This document shows, piece after piece, positions 15,124 through 24,017 of a stretch of 39,670 bases of DNA. Origin of the DNA: CAYNSX01 sp964400165 (lineage in GTDB: Bacteria; Armatimonadota; Hebobacteria; CAYNSX01); assembly GCA_964400165.1 (NCBI GenBank), contig CAYNSX010000022.1, positions 1-39,670 of the forward strand, given 5' to 3'. The notes beneath the pieces were generated by a model that was not told the origin of the DNA, did no database searches, and worked only from the letters and a program-made list of their open reading frames with translations. Numbering within the stretch: the first letter of the stretch is position 1; each line of letters starts with the position of its first letter. The translations under genes and the position numbers were made by a program.

Positions 15124-16932
15124 TCAATGCGGCGGCGATTCCGCCGTCGGCCACGGAACCGGCTGTCCCGGCTCCACGACCGTAATAGTGCCCTTGCCCT
15201 TCTGTACCACATAGGTGCGATTTGTTTCGAGCCGTTCTAGGGGAGGTCCGGCAGAACCGTCCGGCCACCGGATGTCTACCCGTTCCACACGAGTTTCACC
15301 ACCGAGGCCGAACAGCGGCCGGGAATCGCTCTGCGAGAGGTAGGACGACGCGCCGCGCACCCAGTCCTGCTGGGTAAAGCCACCGGCAGTGACCCGCACC
15401 CGGGCGCCCAGCGCCATCGGGTTCTTCCCATCGCCGACTAGCACGAAGCGAATCCAGCGGCGGGCGTTGCCGCCGTCGTTGCGCAACAGAAACGCCGATT
15501 GCTGGGTGCGCAGCGTGCCATTGAGTGTCACCAGCAAATCAAAGTCGCCGTCGTTATCGAAGTCGCCGGCCGCCAGGCCGCGATAGGGGCGGGGGGTGAT
15601 GAACGGGGGCGCCACGGCGCCGGTGACATCGGCGAAGGTGCGGTCGTGCCGGTTCCACAGCAGCACGCCGGGCATCTCCCAGGTGCCCTGGAGGTGATAC
15701 TTCGCGACATCTTCCATGAAGTGGCCGTTGACCTGGACGAGGTCTTTCCAGCCGTCGTTGTCGATGTCGAGCAGGCGGATACCCCAGCCGAGCAACTGGT
15801 GCGTCGGCGCGCCGATGCCGGCGGTGTCGGCTTCATCTTTGAACGCGCCGCCCGCGGCCGGCGCGAAGAGCGCGGTGCGCTCGTATTGATAATTCGTCAC
15901 CGCCACGGCCTCGCGGCCGGAGTGGTCCAAGTCGCCGGTGTCGATGCCCATGCCGGCGCGCGCTTTGCCCTCGCGGCTGAAGGCGATCTGCGCGGTCTTG
16001 CCCATCTCCGCGAAAGTTCCATCCTGCTGGTTGTGCAGGAGGGAGTTCGGCACTTGGTCGCTGGCCACAGCGACATCGGGCCAGCCGTCATCATCGAAAT
16101 CGAACATCGCCAGGCCCAGCGCCTTGACTGGAATCTCCGCCAACCCTGCCTTGGCGGACGCGGATTCAAAGGTGCCGTTGCCGCGGTTACGGTACAGCGT
16201 GAGGTGCTCGGAGGGGTAGTTGACCGGGTCGCCGTAACTAGGGCGGGCGAAGCGCTCGAAGAGTTTCTCGTCCAGGGAGATCGAATACTCGACATAGTTG
16301 CCGATCAACAGATCGAGCCCGCCGTCACGGTCGTAATCGAACCACAGGGCGCTGGTGCCCCAGTGGCCTTGGTTGGCCACGCCCGCGGCGGCGGTGACCT
16401 CTGCAAATGTACCTTGGCCGGCGTTCCGGAAGAGTTGCCCGTGGTCATACCCGCTGATGTAAATGTCGGGCCACGCGTCGCCGTCGTAGTCGCCGACCGC
16501 GACGCCCATCGCATAGGTTGTAACTTTCAATCCGGATGCTGCGGTGACATCGGTGAATGTACTGTCGCCGTTGTTGTGGTAGAGCATCGTCGGCGCCGGG
16601 ACTTTCTTCGAGCGCGGGAAGAGGCCGCCGTTCACCAGCAGAATGTCGAGCCATCCATCGCGGTCATAATCGAGGAACGCACAGCCGGCGCCCATCGGTT
16701 CGAGCAGCAGCTTCTTGCCGTAGCCGCCGGAGACATGGATGAACTTGATGCCGGCGGATTCGGTGATGTCGGTGAAGGTCAGCGTCGGCTGCACGGCCGG
16801 CGCCGGAGCGCTGGTCACAGTCGCGCTGCCACTCCCGCCGCAGCCGGGCAGCGTCGCGGCCGCGGCGATGCCAAGGGCCATCCGAAGAATACGAGCGTTC
16901 AGCGACAGGTTGGAAATCCTACGATGCGACAC
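15124..16932 (-). CDS. CRTAC1-family FG-GAP / ASPIC-UnbV lipoprotein (first copy)
   Basis: About 602 residues from GTG 16932 (start uncertain; the frame extends to 16986). A signal ends LPGCGGSG, so it is a likely lipoprotein. Six or more Asp-rich calcium-type loops recur in FG-GAP/VCBS blades, e.g. FLDYDRDGWLDILLVNGG, VGDYDGDAWPDIYISG, MFDFDDDGWPDVAVAS and GDFDNDGDFDLLVTLNG, suggesting a beta-propeller. The C-terminal 100 residues (GARVRVTAGGFTQQDWVRG, YLSQSDSRPLFGLGG, VDIRWPDGS) are the ASPIC/UnbV domain. These proteins act outside the cytoplasm, but their substrates are mostly unknown. It is followed in tandem by a second family member. Confidence 0.9.
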   Translation of the reverse strand: MSHRRISNLSLNARILRMALGIAAAATLPGCGGSGSATVTSAPAPAVQPTLTFTDITESAGIKFIHVSGGYGKKLLLEPMGAGCAFLDYDRDGWLDILLVNGGLFPRSKKVPAPTMLYHNNGDSTFTDVTAASGLKVTTYAMGVAVGDYDGDAWPDIYISGYDHGQLFRNAGQGTFAEVTAAAGVANQGHWGTSALWFDYDRDGGLDLLIGNYVEYSISLDEKLFERFARPSYGDPVNYPSEHLTLYRNRGNGTFESASAKAGLAEIPVKALGLAMFDFDDDGWPDVAVASDQVPNSLLHNQQDGTFAEMGKTAQIAFSREGKARAGMGIDTGDLDHSGREAVAVTNYQYERTALFAPAAGGAFKDEADTAGIGAPTHQLLGWGIRLLDIDNDGWKDLVQVNGHFMEDVAKYHLQGTWEMPGVLLWNRHDRTFADVTGAVAPPFITPRPYRGLAAGDFDNDGDFDLLVTLNGTLRTQQSAFLLRNDGGNARRWIRFVLVGDGKNPMALGARVRVTAGGFTQQDWVRGASSYLSQSDSRPLFGLGGETRVERVDIRWPDGSAGPPLERLETNRTYVVQKGKGTITVVEPGQPVPWPTAESPPH

Positions 16933-17053
16933 GCGGCGCGGCTCCCGGCGGCAGGGGTTGGGCACGCCGATGCGTGCCACCAGCATAGACGACTAGGGCG
17001 GCCCGGCGGATGCGTGCCGGGCGACAGGTGGAATGTTCCCCGATTCCGGCAAC

Positions 17054-18826
17054 TCACCGCGGCGCCCGCCACGCCTGCCCTGGCGCAACTCGGGCCAAGA
17101 GGCCGCGCTGGCGGTCCACGATCAGGTACGCGTCGGGCTGGGTGTCGGGCACGGTCGTGGTCTCGCCGTCGGGCCAGCGGAGTTCGATGCGCTCGACCCG
17201 GTTCGCGCTGCCGAGGCCGAAAAGCGCCCGCGGGTCGGACTCCGACAAGTACGACGACCCGGAGCGCACCCAGCGCTCCTGCGTCACTCCGCCCGCGGTG
17301 ACGCGGATGCGAGTCCCGAGGGCGTCGCGCGGCCGGTCGCTTCCGACCAGTGCCCGTACGCCGAGCCAATGCTGCCCGCTGTGCTGGTCGTTGCGCAACA
17401 GGCGGACGCCGCCGGTGTTGTCAGGCCCGCCGTTGATGGTGAGGAGCAGGTCGGGGTCGCCGTCGTTATCGAAGTCGCCGATGGCGAGTCCGCGCCACAC
17501 ATTCCGCTCTGCCAGCGCCGGCGCGGCGTCGGCGGTCACTTCGGCGAAGCGCTCGCCGCGCTCACTGCGAAACAGTTGCGAGGGCATCGTGAACTCGTCT
17601 CCGGGCAAGTAGGGAACGACCTGTTCGAGGACATGGCCGTTAGCGACGGCGAGGTCGAGCCAGCCGTCCAGGTCGAAGTCGAGGAAGCGGACGCCCCAGC
17701 CGACATACGGATTGGTCGGCACTGCCAGGCCGGCCTCCCGCGCGATGTCGCGATAACCCGAAGTACTGACGCGGTCATACAGACCGATGCGTTCCTGCGC
17801 GAAATTGGTGACCGTGAGCGCGTCGGCGCCGTGGTTGCGGTAGTCGCCGCTGTCGGCGCCCATGCCGGAGCGCGTGCGGCCCACCAGGTCATAAGCGACC
17901 GCCGCTTCGCGCCCGAGCGGCTCGAAAGTCCCATCCCGGCGGTTGCGCAGCAGTTCGTTGGGATAGCCGTCGTTGGCGATGAACAGGTCGGGCCAGCCGT
18001 CGTCGTCGTGGTCGAACACAACGACCCCCAGCGCCTTCATCCGGAGTTCGCCGAGGCCGGCCCCGTGCGTGGCATCGATGAAGGCGCCGTGACCGTTGTT
18101 GCGATACAGGCGCGGCGGCGAGCGTTCGTAGAAGCCGGGGAAGTAGGTCTTCAGGTCGGGGACGCGGGCCCGGACCGCGCGCTCTTTGTCGATCGAATAG
18201 TCAAGGAAGTTGCCGGCAAAGAGATCAAGGAAGCCGTCGCGGTCGTAGTCGAACCAGGCGCACGCCGTGCCCCACTGGCCGGCATTCGCCGCGCCGGCGG
18301 CCGCGGTGACATCAGTGAAGGTGCCATCGCCTTCGTTATGAAACAACTGGCTGCGGTGCACGCCCGTGATGTAAATGTCGGGGAAGCCGTCGTTGTCGTA
18401 ATCGCCGACCGCGGCGCCCATCCCGTAGGTCGTGACCACCAGTCCCGATGTGGCGGTGACATCAGCGAACTGTCCGTTGCCGAGGTTCCGGTACAGCCGC
18501 GGGCGCGGCGGATCGCCATGGTAGCCGGGCAATGCGCCGCCGTTCACCAGCAGGATGTCCATCCAGCCGTCCTGGTCGAAGTCGAGCACTGCGCAGCCGG
18601 AGCCCATCGCTTCGACGGCCCAGAATTGTCCCGAGGCGCCGGTGATATGCTGGAAGCGCAGGCCGGCGTCCGCCGTGACATCGGTGAAGCGGGGGAGGGG
18701 TGGCGGCGCCGCGGGCGGCGCGGCCGGGCGTGGTGCAGGCCCGCCGCAACCGGCAACACCCAGCGCCAGGACGCCTAGTAGTGGCCAGGACGATTGGGAA
18801 CAGTGAGGGCAGCGTTTTGCGGTCAC
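17054..18826 (-). CDS. CRTAC1-family FG-GAP / ASPIC-UnbV lipoprotein (second copy)
   Basis: About 590 residues from GTG 18826 (an upstream GTG at 18880 is possible). The signal ends LALGVAGCGG (lipobox). The same blade motifs occur in the same order as in the neighbouring copy: VLDFDQDGWMDILLVNGG, VGDYDNDGFPDIYITG, WFDYDRDGFLDLFAGN, VFDHDDDGWPDLFIAND, FLDFDLDGWLDLAVANGH, GDFDNDGDPDLLLTING. A C-terminal ASPIC/UnbV domain follows (YLSESDPRALFGLG, IELRWPDGET). The pair is best explained by an old tandem duplication. It is divergent from rpsU. Confidence 0.9.
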   Translation of the reverse strand: MTAKRCPHCSQSSWPLLGVLALGVAGCGGPAPRPAAPPAAPPPLPRFTDVTADAGLRFQHITGASGQFWAVEAMGSGCAVLDFDQDGWMDILLVNGGALPGYHGDPPRPRLYRNLGNGQFADVTATSGLVVTTYGMGAAVGDYDNDGFPDIYITGVHRSQLFHNEGDGTFTDVTAAAGAANAGQWGTACAWFDYDRDGFLDLFAGNFLDYSIDKERAVRARVPDLKTYFPGFYERSPPRLYRNNGHGAFIDATHGAGLGELRMKALGVVVFDHDDDGWPDLFIANDGYPNELLRNRRDGTFEPLGREAAVAYDLVGRTRSGMGADSGDYRNHGADALTVTNFAQERIGLYDRVSTSGYRDIAREAGLAVPTNPYVGWGVRFLDFDLDGWLDLAVANGHVLEQVVPYLPGDEFTMPSQLFRSERGERFAEVTADAAPALAERNVWRGLAIGDFDNDGDPDLLLTINGGPDNTGGVRLLRNDQHSGQHWLGVRALVGSDRPRDALGTRIRVTAGGVTQERWVRSGSSYLSESDPRALFGLGSANRVERIELRWPDGETTTVPDTQPDAYLIVDRQRGLLARVAPGQAWRAPR

Positions 18827-18891
18827 GGGGCGGCGGTATCCTACGCCAAATCGCCCGCCGAAGGCCACCCGGAACACCACAAACGGGCCAG

Positions 18892-18920
18892 TAGGCAGGC
18901 GCGGGGGCGGACGGTATAAT
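18892..18920 (+). promoter_or_regulatory. Sigma-70-type promoter for rpsU
   Basis: A perfect TATAAT (18915-18920) lies 17 bases after TAGGCA (4 of 6 matches to TTGACA). Transcription would start near 18927, about 30 bases before the rpsU start. Confidence 0.65.
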
Positions 18921-18957
18921 CACCGCCCACCAACTCGACCCTAAAGAGGTGAGGTCA

Positions 18958-19152
18958 TTGCCGGTCATTGAAGTCAGTCGTGATGAGCCCATCGACAATG
19001 CGCTGAAGCGCTTCAAGCGCCTGCTGCAACAATCGGGCGTGTTGGAAGATTACCGGCGGCACGAGCGATACGAGAAGCCGAGCGATCGGAAGCGCCGCGA
19101 AGCCGCGGCCGCGGAGCGCCGGCGCCGGCGCGCCGCCATGCGCCGCTCCTAG
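18958..19152 (+). CDS. rpsU: 30S ribosomal protein S21
   Basis: The basic 64-residue protein PVIEVSRDEPIDNALKRFKR (after the initiator) continuing with RRHERYEKPSDRKRRE is typical bS21, which helps the small subunit in initiation. I chose the TTG at 18958 because the family begins M-P-V/I-x-E-V and AGAGGTGAGG lies just upstream; a GTG nine bases earlier is the alternative. The Arg-rich tail is usual. A strong promoter precedes it and the phoH cluster follows after 73 bases. Confidence 0.93.
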   Translation: MPVIEVSRDEPIDNALKRFKRLLQQSGVLEDYRRHERYEKPSDRKRREAAAAERRRRRAAMRRS

Positions 19153-19225
19153 GGCGGTGCCCGCAGTCCCTCCAGTCGTCTGCCACGATTCGCGCGGTCT
19201 CCTGTCGAGCGCGCTCGGCTAGCTG

Positions 19226-20224
19226 ATGCCTGATTCGGACTCCGCTGCCGCCCGCGTGACCTTGAGCAGCAACGAAGAAGCCGCCGCCGTGTTCGGGTTG
19301 CATGACGAGCACTTGCGCCTGATCGAACGCGCCCTGCACTCCAAGGTCTCGGCCCGCGGACTCGATGTGCGCATCGAGGGAACCTCCGCGCAGGTGCGCG
19401 GCACGCAGCACATCCTCGACGGGCTGATGCAGATGCATCGCGTCGGGCAGGTGCCGACTCCCGCCGATGTGCGCGACCTGCTACGCGAACTTGGCGACGG
19501 CGCGGCGAAGGACCCGGCCGCGGACCAACAGGGCGTGGTGCTGGTCAGCCACCGCGGCAAGCAGATCCGCCCGCGGTCGCCGTCGCAGGCGGCGTATGTG
19601 GATGCCATCATGGCGCACGACCTGGTGCTGGCCGTCGGGCCGGCGGGGACGGGCAAAACCTATCTGGCAGTTGCCACCGCGGTGGCGTGCCTGAAGCGCA
19701 AGGAAGTGAACCGCCTGGTGCTGTGCCGCCCGGCGGTGGAAGCGGGGGAGCGCCTCGGCTTCCTGCCTGGGGACATTCAGGCGAAGGTCGACCCCTATCT
19801 GCGCCCGATTTATGACGCGCTGTACGACATGATCGAGCTCGACCTCTTCCACCGCTGGCTGGACCGAGGGGTGATCGAAGTGGCGCCGCTGGCATTTATG
19901 CGCGGGCGCACGCTCAACGATTCGTTCATCGTGCTCGACGAAGCGCAGAACACGACACCGGAACAGATGAAGATGTTTCTGACCCGGCTGGGGTTCGGCT
20001 CGAAGGCCGTCATCACCGGCGATGTCACGCAGATTGACCTGCCCGCCACGCAACCGTCGGGGTTCATCCACGCGCTCGCCTTGCTGCAGGGCGTCGACGG
20101 GATTGTGCAAGTCGCGTTCACCGAGCAGGATGTCGTGCGGCACGGGCTGGTGCAGCGCATCATTCAGGCCTACGAGCGGGAGAAGCGCGCAAAGGACCAA
20201 GCGCGAGAGATGCCCGCGCCATGA
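19226..20224 (+). CDS. phoH: PhoH-like P-loop ATPase
   Basis: The 332-residue protein has an N-terminal KH-like region (residues 20-70) and a PhoH ATPase domain: Walker A GPAGTGKT (138-145), Walker B IVLDEAQNTTPEQM (D238, E239), and TRLGFGSKAVITGDVTQIDL. PhoH proteins are ATP-dependent RNA-associated proteins commonly encoded next to ybeY, as here. The stop overlaps the ybeY start (ATGA). No obvious promoter separates it from rpsU, so it may be part of the same transcript. Confidence 0.94.
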   Translation: MPDSDSAAARVTLSSNEEAAAVFGLHDEHLRLIERALHSKVSARGLDVRIEGTSAQVRGTQHILDGLMQMHRVGQVPTPADVRDLLRELGDGAAKDPAADQQGVVLVSHRGKQIRPRSPSQAAYVDAIMAHDLVLAVGPAGTGKTYLAVATAVACLKRKEVNRLVLCRPAVEAGERLGFLPGDIQAKVDPYLRPIYDALYDMIELDLFHRWLDRGVIEVAPLAFMRGRTLNDSFIVLDEAQNTTPEQMKMFLTRLGFGSKAVITGDVTQIDLPATQPSGFIHALALLQGVDGIVQVAFTEQDVVRHGLVQRIIQAYEREKRAKDQAREMPAP

Positions 20225-20709
20225 GCGCCGGCCCGGCGGAGGAAGAGCCCCCCAGCGAGTCGCTGCCCGCGCGGACCGGCGCGGTCACCGTGCTGGTGCG
20301 CCGGGAGACGGCGCGGCGGGTGCCGGTGCGGCGGGTGCAGCGCGCGGTGCGCGCGACACTGCAGCGCGAAGGCCGCGCGGCGGGCGAAGTCAGCGTGCTG
20401 GTCGTGGACGACCAGGCGATGGCGGCGCTGAACCGGCGTTGGCGCAAGTCTGTGGGGCCGACGGATGTGCTGGCCTTTCCGCAGCGCAATGGCGCCCTCA
20501 TCGGCGACATCGTGCTCTCGGCCGAGACGGCGCAGCGCCAAGCGCGCGCGTTCGGCCAAGCGCTCGCGGACGAACTCGAATTGCTCGCCGTGCACGGCGC
20601 GCTGCACCTGGCGGGCTGGCGCGACGGCACGCCCGCGGGCCGTGCCCGAATGGAGCGCCGGGCGGGCGCCATCCTGCGCGCGCTGCGCGCGGAGGCGACC
20701 AGCCGATGA
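20221..20709 (+). CDS. ybeY: Endoribonuclease YbeY with altered third metal ligand
   Basis: The 162-residue protein carries TDVLAFP and GDIVLS and the metal site HGALHLAGWRD (H125, H129). In YbeY the site is normally HGxLHLxGYDH; the third His falls exactly on D135 here. YbeY matures rRNA and supports ribosome quality control. The Asp could still bind zinc, since some metzincin proteases use HExxHxxGxxD. The N-terminus has about 20 extra, weakly conserved residues. It overlaps phoH upstream and dgkA downstream by four bases each. Confidence 0.9.
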   Translation: MSAGPAEEEPPSESLPARTGAVTVLVRRETARRVPVRRVQRAVRATLQREGRAAGEVSVLVVDDQAMAALNRRWRKSVGPTDVLAFPQRNGALIGDIVLSAETAQRQARAFGQALADELELLAVHGALHLAGWRDGTPAGRARMERRAGAILRALRAEATSR

Positions 20710-21410
20710 AAGCGACGCCGCTGGTGAATGCGTTGCGCAACGGCTATAACGGCCTGGCGCGCGCCGTGCGGGAGCACCGCAACCTGCGCTATTTCCTGTG
20801 GTTGTCGCTCGGGGTGATGGGCATTGCCGCGGCGCTGCGCGCCTCGCTGCTGGAACTGGCGCTGATCGTCTTCGCCATTGGCTTTGTGGTGGCCGCCGAA
20901 GTGATGAACAGCGCCATCGAAACGACGGTCAACTTGATGGCGAATCGGTATGACCCGCAGGCGCGGCGCGCGAAGGACACGGCGGCCGGCGGCGTGATGG
21001 CGGCGCTGGCGACGGCGCTCACGGTCATCCTCTTTGTGCTGATGCAGCACAACTTGGTGGGCGACTGGCCGACGGCCGAAGCCCCGCTGGAGCCGCACAG
21101 GATTCGCCTGGGCCTGCTTGGCCTGATCGCCGGGCTGTTGGTGGTGATTCTGGTGAAGGCGGTGGTACAACGCGGGACGATGCTGCGCGGGGGCATCATC
21201 AGCGGGCACGCGACGCTGGCGTTTCTGGCCTTCTTCGGGGTGGTGTTCGTGTCGAAGAGCTGGGTGGTGATTGGGCTGGCGTTCCTGCTGGCGGTCTTGG
21301 TGGCGCAGAGCCGGATTCAGACGGGGGTGCACCGTTTCTGGGAGGTGGCGGGCGGCGCACTGTTGGCCGGGGTGATCGCTTTGATTCTGTTGATGCTCCG
21401 GACGCTGTGA
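20706..21410 (+). CDS. DgkA-type lipid kinase fused to a PAP2-like phosphatase domain
   Basis: A 234-residue membrane protein. Residues 1-115 match diacylglycerol/undecaprenol kinase: E65-V-M-N68-S-A-I-E72, then RRAK90-D91 and three membrane helices. Residues 135-230 resemble a PAP2 phosphatase: IISGHATLAF (H168), then SRIQTGVH (R203, H209) and further membrane segments. The usual Asp after the kinase Glu (VVD) is Asn76, and the first PAP2 motif (KxxxxxxRP) is not clear. It probably handles undecaprenol/undecaprenyl phosphate or diacylglycerol in the inner membrane. The start overlaps the ybeY stop (ATGA). Confidence 0.85.
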   Translation: MKATPLVNALRNGYNGLARAVREHRNLRYFLWLSLGVMGIAAALRASLLELALIVFAIGFVVAAEVMNSAIETTVNLMANRYDPQARRAKDTAAGGVMAALATALTVILFVLMQHNLVGDWPTAEAPLEPHRIRLGLLGLIAGLLVVILVKAVVQRGTMLRGGIISGHATLAFLAFFGVVFVSKSWVVIGLAFLLAVLVAQSRIQTGVHRFWEVAGGALLAGVIALILLMLRTL

Positions 21411-21411
21411 G

Positions 21412-22704
21412 ATGACGCCCGATGACCTGGTGGTGCTCGTCGTCATCGCGGCGCTGCTCGGAATGTCGGGGTTCTTCGCGGCGGCCGAGGTGGGGTTTCT
21501 GGCGGTCGGCAAACTGCGGCTGCGGGCGCTGGCCGAGGGCGGCTCACGGTCGGCGCGCGTCGCAGCGCGGATGCTCGAGACGCCGGGCGTCGTGCTCTCG
21601 ACTGTCTTGCTGACGATCACGGGCCTGAACTACACGGCCGAGGCGCTGATGGCGGAATGGGCGCACCCGCGCGGGGGGGTCGTCGTGGCAGTCGCCGGCG
21701 TCATTGTGTTCCTGACGGTGTTGCTCTTCGCGGAACTGGCGCCGGTCACCTATGCGGTGGCGAACTCGGAACGCGTAGCGCTGCTGGCGGCGCGGCCGGC
21801 GGTGATTGCCTCGTCCGTGCTGTGGCTGCCGGTGTGGTTGCTGTCGCGGGCGGCGCAGGGCGTCCTGTGGTTGATGGGCGTCCGGCAGGTGGACACGCTA
21901 CACGCGGTGACCGAGGACGAAATCCTGGCGCTGCTGACGCTGGAGACCGACACCGGCGGCTTGCCCGACCGGGAGCGGCGCATCATTCACAGCATTTTCG
22001 ACTTCGGCGATACAGTGGTGCGCGAGGTGATGGTCCCGCGCGGCGATTTGGTGGCGGTGCCGGCGGAGACGCCGTTGAGCGAAGCGCTTGCCGTGGCGCG
22101 GTCGAGCGGCGTGACGCGCGTGCCGGTCTACCGCGAAAACATCGATCACATCATCGGCCTGTTCTTTATGCGCGACGCGATGCCGCATCTGCTCGACGGC
22201 GCGCTCGGGACGCCGGTCGAGCACCTGGTGCACCGGCCCTATTTCGTGCCCGAGAGCAAGCGGGTGAGCGAGTTGCTGCGCGATTTCCGCGCCCGGCGGC
22301 AGACGGTGGCGATTGTGCTCGACGAGTACGGCGGCACCGGCGGGCTGGTGACGCTCCACGACCTGCTCGAAGAAATCGTCGGCGAAATCGGGCAGGAGTT
22401 CGGGCGGGTGCAGCCGCCGATCAGCGCGGTGGATGACCGCCACTGGCAGGTGCAGGGCTCGGTGTCGGTGGACCAGTTGTCGCAGGCCATCCACTGGCCG
22501 CTGCCGGAGGGGGAGTACGACACAGTGGCGGGGCTGGTGACGCACCACCTGGGGCGCTTCCCGACGGTCGGGGAGTCGGTGCAGATCGACGGCGTGACGG
22601 TGCGCGTGCAGCAAATGAAGGGGCGGCGCATCCTGCGGGTGCTGGTGGAGCGGTCGCCGGCGCCGGCGGGGGACGACGGCGCCTCGCCGGGGGCGCCCGC
22701 ATAA
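21412..22704 (+). CDS. CNNM/CorC-family membrane protein with CBS pair (first copy)
   Basis: A 430-residue protein. An N-terminal CNNM (DUF21) membrane domain (GMSGFFAAAEVGFLAV, residues 16-31, then three further hydrophobic helices to about 170) is followed by two CBS domains (about 195-315, with FGDTVVREVMVPR and LDEYGGTGGLVTLHDLLEEI). A CorC_HlyC domain ends it (about 330-410). Such proteins are linked to Mg2+ or Co2+ export. It starts one base after the lipid kinase stop, and its TAA overlaps the ATG of a paralogue (TAATG). Confidence 0.92.
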   Translation: MTPDDLVVLVVIAALLGMSGFFAAAEVGFLAVGKLRLRALAEGGSRSARVAARMLETPGVVLSTVLLTITGLNYTAEALMAEWAHPRGGVVVAVAGVIVFLTVLLFAELAPVTYAVANSERVALLAARPAVIASSVLWLPVWLLSRAAQGVLWLMGVRQVDTLHAVTEDEILALLTLETDTGGLPDRERRIIHSIFDFGDTVVREVMVPRGDLVAVPAETPLSEALAVARSSGVTRVPVYRENIDHIIGLFFMRDAMPHLLDGALGTPVEHLVHRPYFVPESKRVSELLRDFRARRQTVAIVLDEYGGTGGLVTLHDLLEEIVGEIGQEFGRVQPPISAVDDRHWQVQGSVSVDQLSQAIHWPLPEGEYDTVAGLVTHHLGRFPTVGESVQIDGVTVRVQQMKGRRILRVLVERSPAPAGDDGASPGAPA

Positions 22705-24017
22705 TGGACCTGCGCCAACTGCTGCTCGATGCCCGGCTGGGGCTGGAAATCGGGGCGCTCGTTATCAGTTGTCTGCTGGTGGGCTTCGCGTCCCTGGCGG
22801 AGGCGGCGGTGCTGTCGGCCAACCGGGCGCGCATTCACCGGCTGGCGGAACAAGGGCACCGGCAGGCGCTCGTGCTGCGTCGTTTGCAGGAGCGGTCGCA
22901 AGAATTTCTCATCGTCAGCATCGCGCTGCTCAACCTGGGGATGGTGGTCTCCGCCTTCGTGTTTGTGGACCTGGTGAAACTGCTTGGCTACGACGCGTAC
23001 ATCGGCTATGCCATCGCCGGGATGGTCATCGTGCTGTTGGTGTTCTTCGAAGTCATCCCGAAGACGCGCGCCGTCTATCACGCGGAACGCACCGCGCTGG
23101 CGATCGCGCGGCCGGTGTGGGCGCTGTATCAGATTTCGCATCCGGTGGCGCATGTGCTGTTCCGGGTCTCGCGGTTCTTGGTGCGCTGGGTGTATCGCCC
23201 GCTGCTGGGCGGGCGGGCCGAGCCGCGCCACGCGCGCCTCACGGGCGAGGAACTGAAACTGCTCGTCGAGGCCGGCCAGGAAACGGGCGACATCGAGGCG
23301 CACGAGACGGAAATGATTCACGGCGCCATCGAACTGGGCGACAAGGTGGCGCGCGAGGTGATGACGCCGCGCACGAATATGGTCTCCGTGGCGGAGGCGG
23401 CGCCGGTGGATGAAGCCGCGCGGCTGATGCTGCAGCACGGCCACTCGCGCCTGCCCGCATTCGGCGCCAGCAGCGACGACATCCGCGGCATCGTCATCGC
23501 GCCCGATGTCGTCGACCTGCTGCGCACCGGCCAGGGCGCGACGCCGGTGGCGACGGCGTTGCGGCCGACGATGTTCGTTCCTGAATCGAAAAATGTCGGG
23601 CAGTTGCTGCAGGAAATGCAGCGCGAGGGCGTTCGGCTGGCGGTGGTAATCGACGAATACGGCGGCACCGCCGGCATCGTGACCACCGAGGATGTGCTCG
23701 AAGAAATCGTCGGCGAAATCGCCGACGAGTATGACCCCGAGCCGCCGATGGTGCAGATGCTCGACCGCCAGACGGCGCTGGTGGACGCCCGCGCGCCCGC
23801 CGAAGAGTTGAGCGAACGCTTCGATGTCACCCTGCCGGAGGGCGACTACGACAGCATCGGCGGCTTGATTCTGGAACTCCTTGGGCACTTTCCGAAGGCG
23901 GGCGAAGAGGTCGAGTGCGCCGGGCTGCGGTTCCGCATCGAGCGAGTGGATCCGCACCGCATTGCGCTGATACGCGTCACGAGACTGCCGGCGGCGGCGG
24001 ATGGCGAAGCGGGTTAA
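22704..24017 (+). CDS. CNNM/CorC-family membrane protein with CBS pair (second copy)
   Basis: A 437-residue paralogue of the preceding protein with the same order: CNNM membrane domain (CLLVGFASLAEAAVLSANRA), CBS pair (ELGDKVAREVMTPRTNMVSV; IDEYGGTAGIVTTEDVLEEI) and a C-terminal CorC_HlyC domain (LPEGDYDSIGGLILELLGHF). Side-by-side copies may form a heteromer or have separate ion preferences. The start shares a base with the upstream stop, and its last 17 bases overlap the next gene. Confidence 0.92.
   Translation: MDLRQLLLDARLGLEIGALVISCLLVGFASLAEAAVLSANRARIHRLAEQGHRQALVLRRLQERSQEFLIVSIALLNLGMVVSAFVFVDLVKLLGYDAYIGYAIAGMVIVLLVFFEVIPKTRAVYHAERTALAIARPVWALYQISHPVAHVLFRVSRFLVRWVYRPLLGGRAEPRHARLTGEELKLLVEAGQETGDIEAHETEMIHGAIELGDKVAREVMTPRTNMVSVAEAAPVDEAARLMLQHGHSRLPAFGASSDDIRGIVIAPDVVDLLRTGQGATPVATALRPTMFVPESKNVGQLLQEMQREGVRLAVVIDEYGGTAGIVTTEDVLEEIVGEIADEYDPEPPMVQMLDRQTALVDARAPAEELSERFDVTLPEGDYDSIGGLILELLGHFPKAGEEVECAGLRFRIERVDPHRIALIRVTRLPAAADGEAG

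Noticed and set aside
14162..15240. Long plus-strand frame opposite the GAF and coiled-coil genes
   Set aside because: No family motif; the minus-strand genes have ribosome-binding sites, overlaps and a recognisable fRMsr-type domain.
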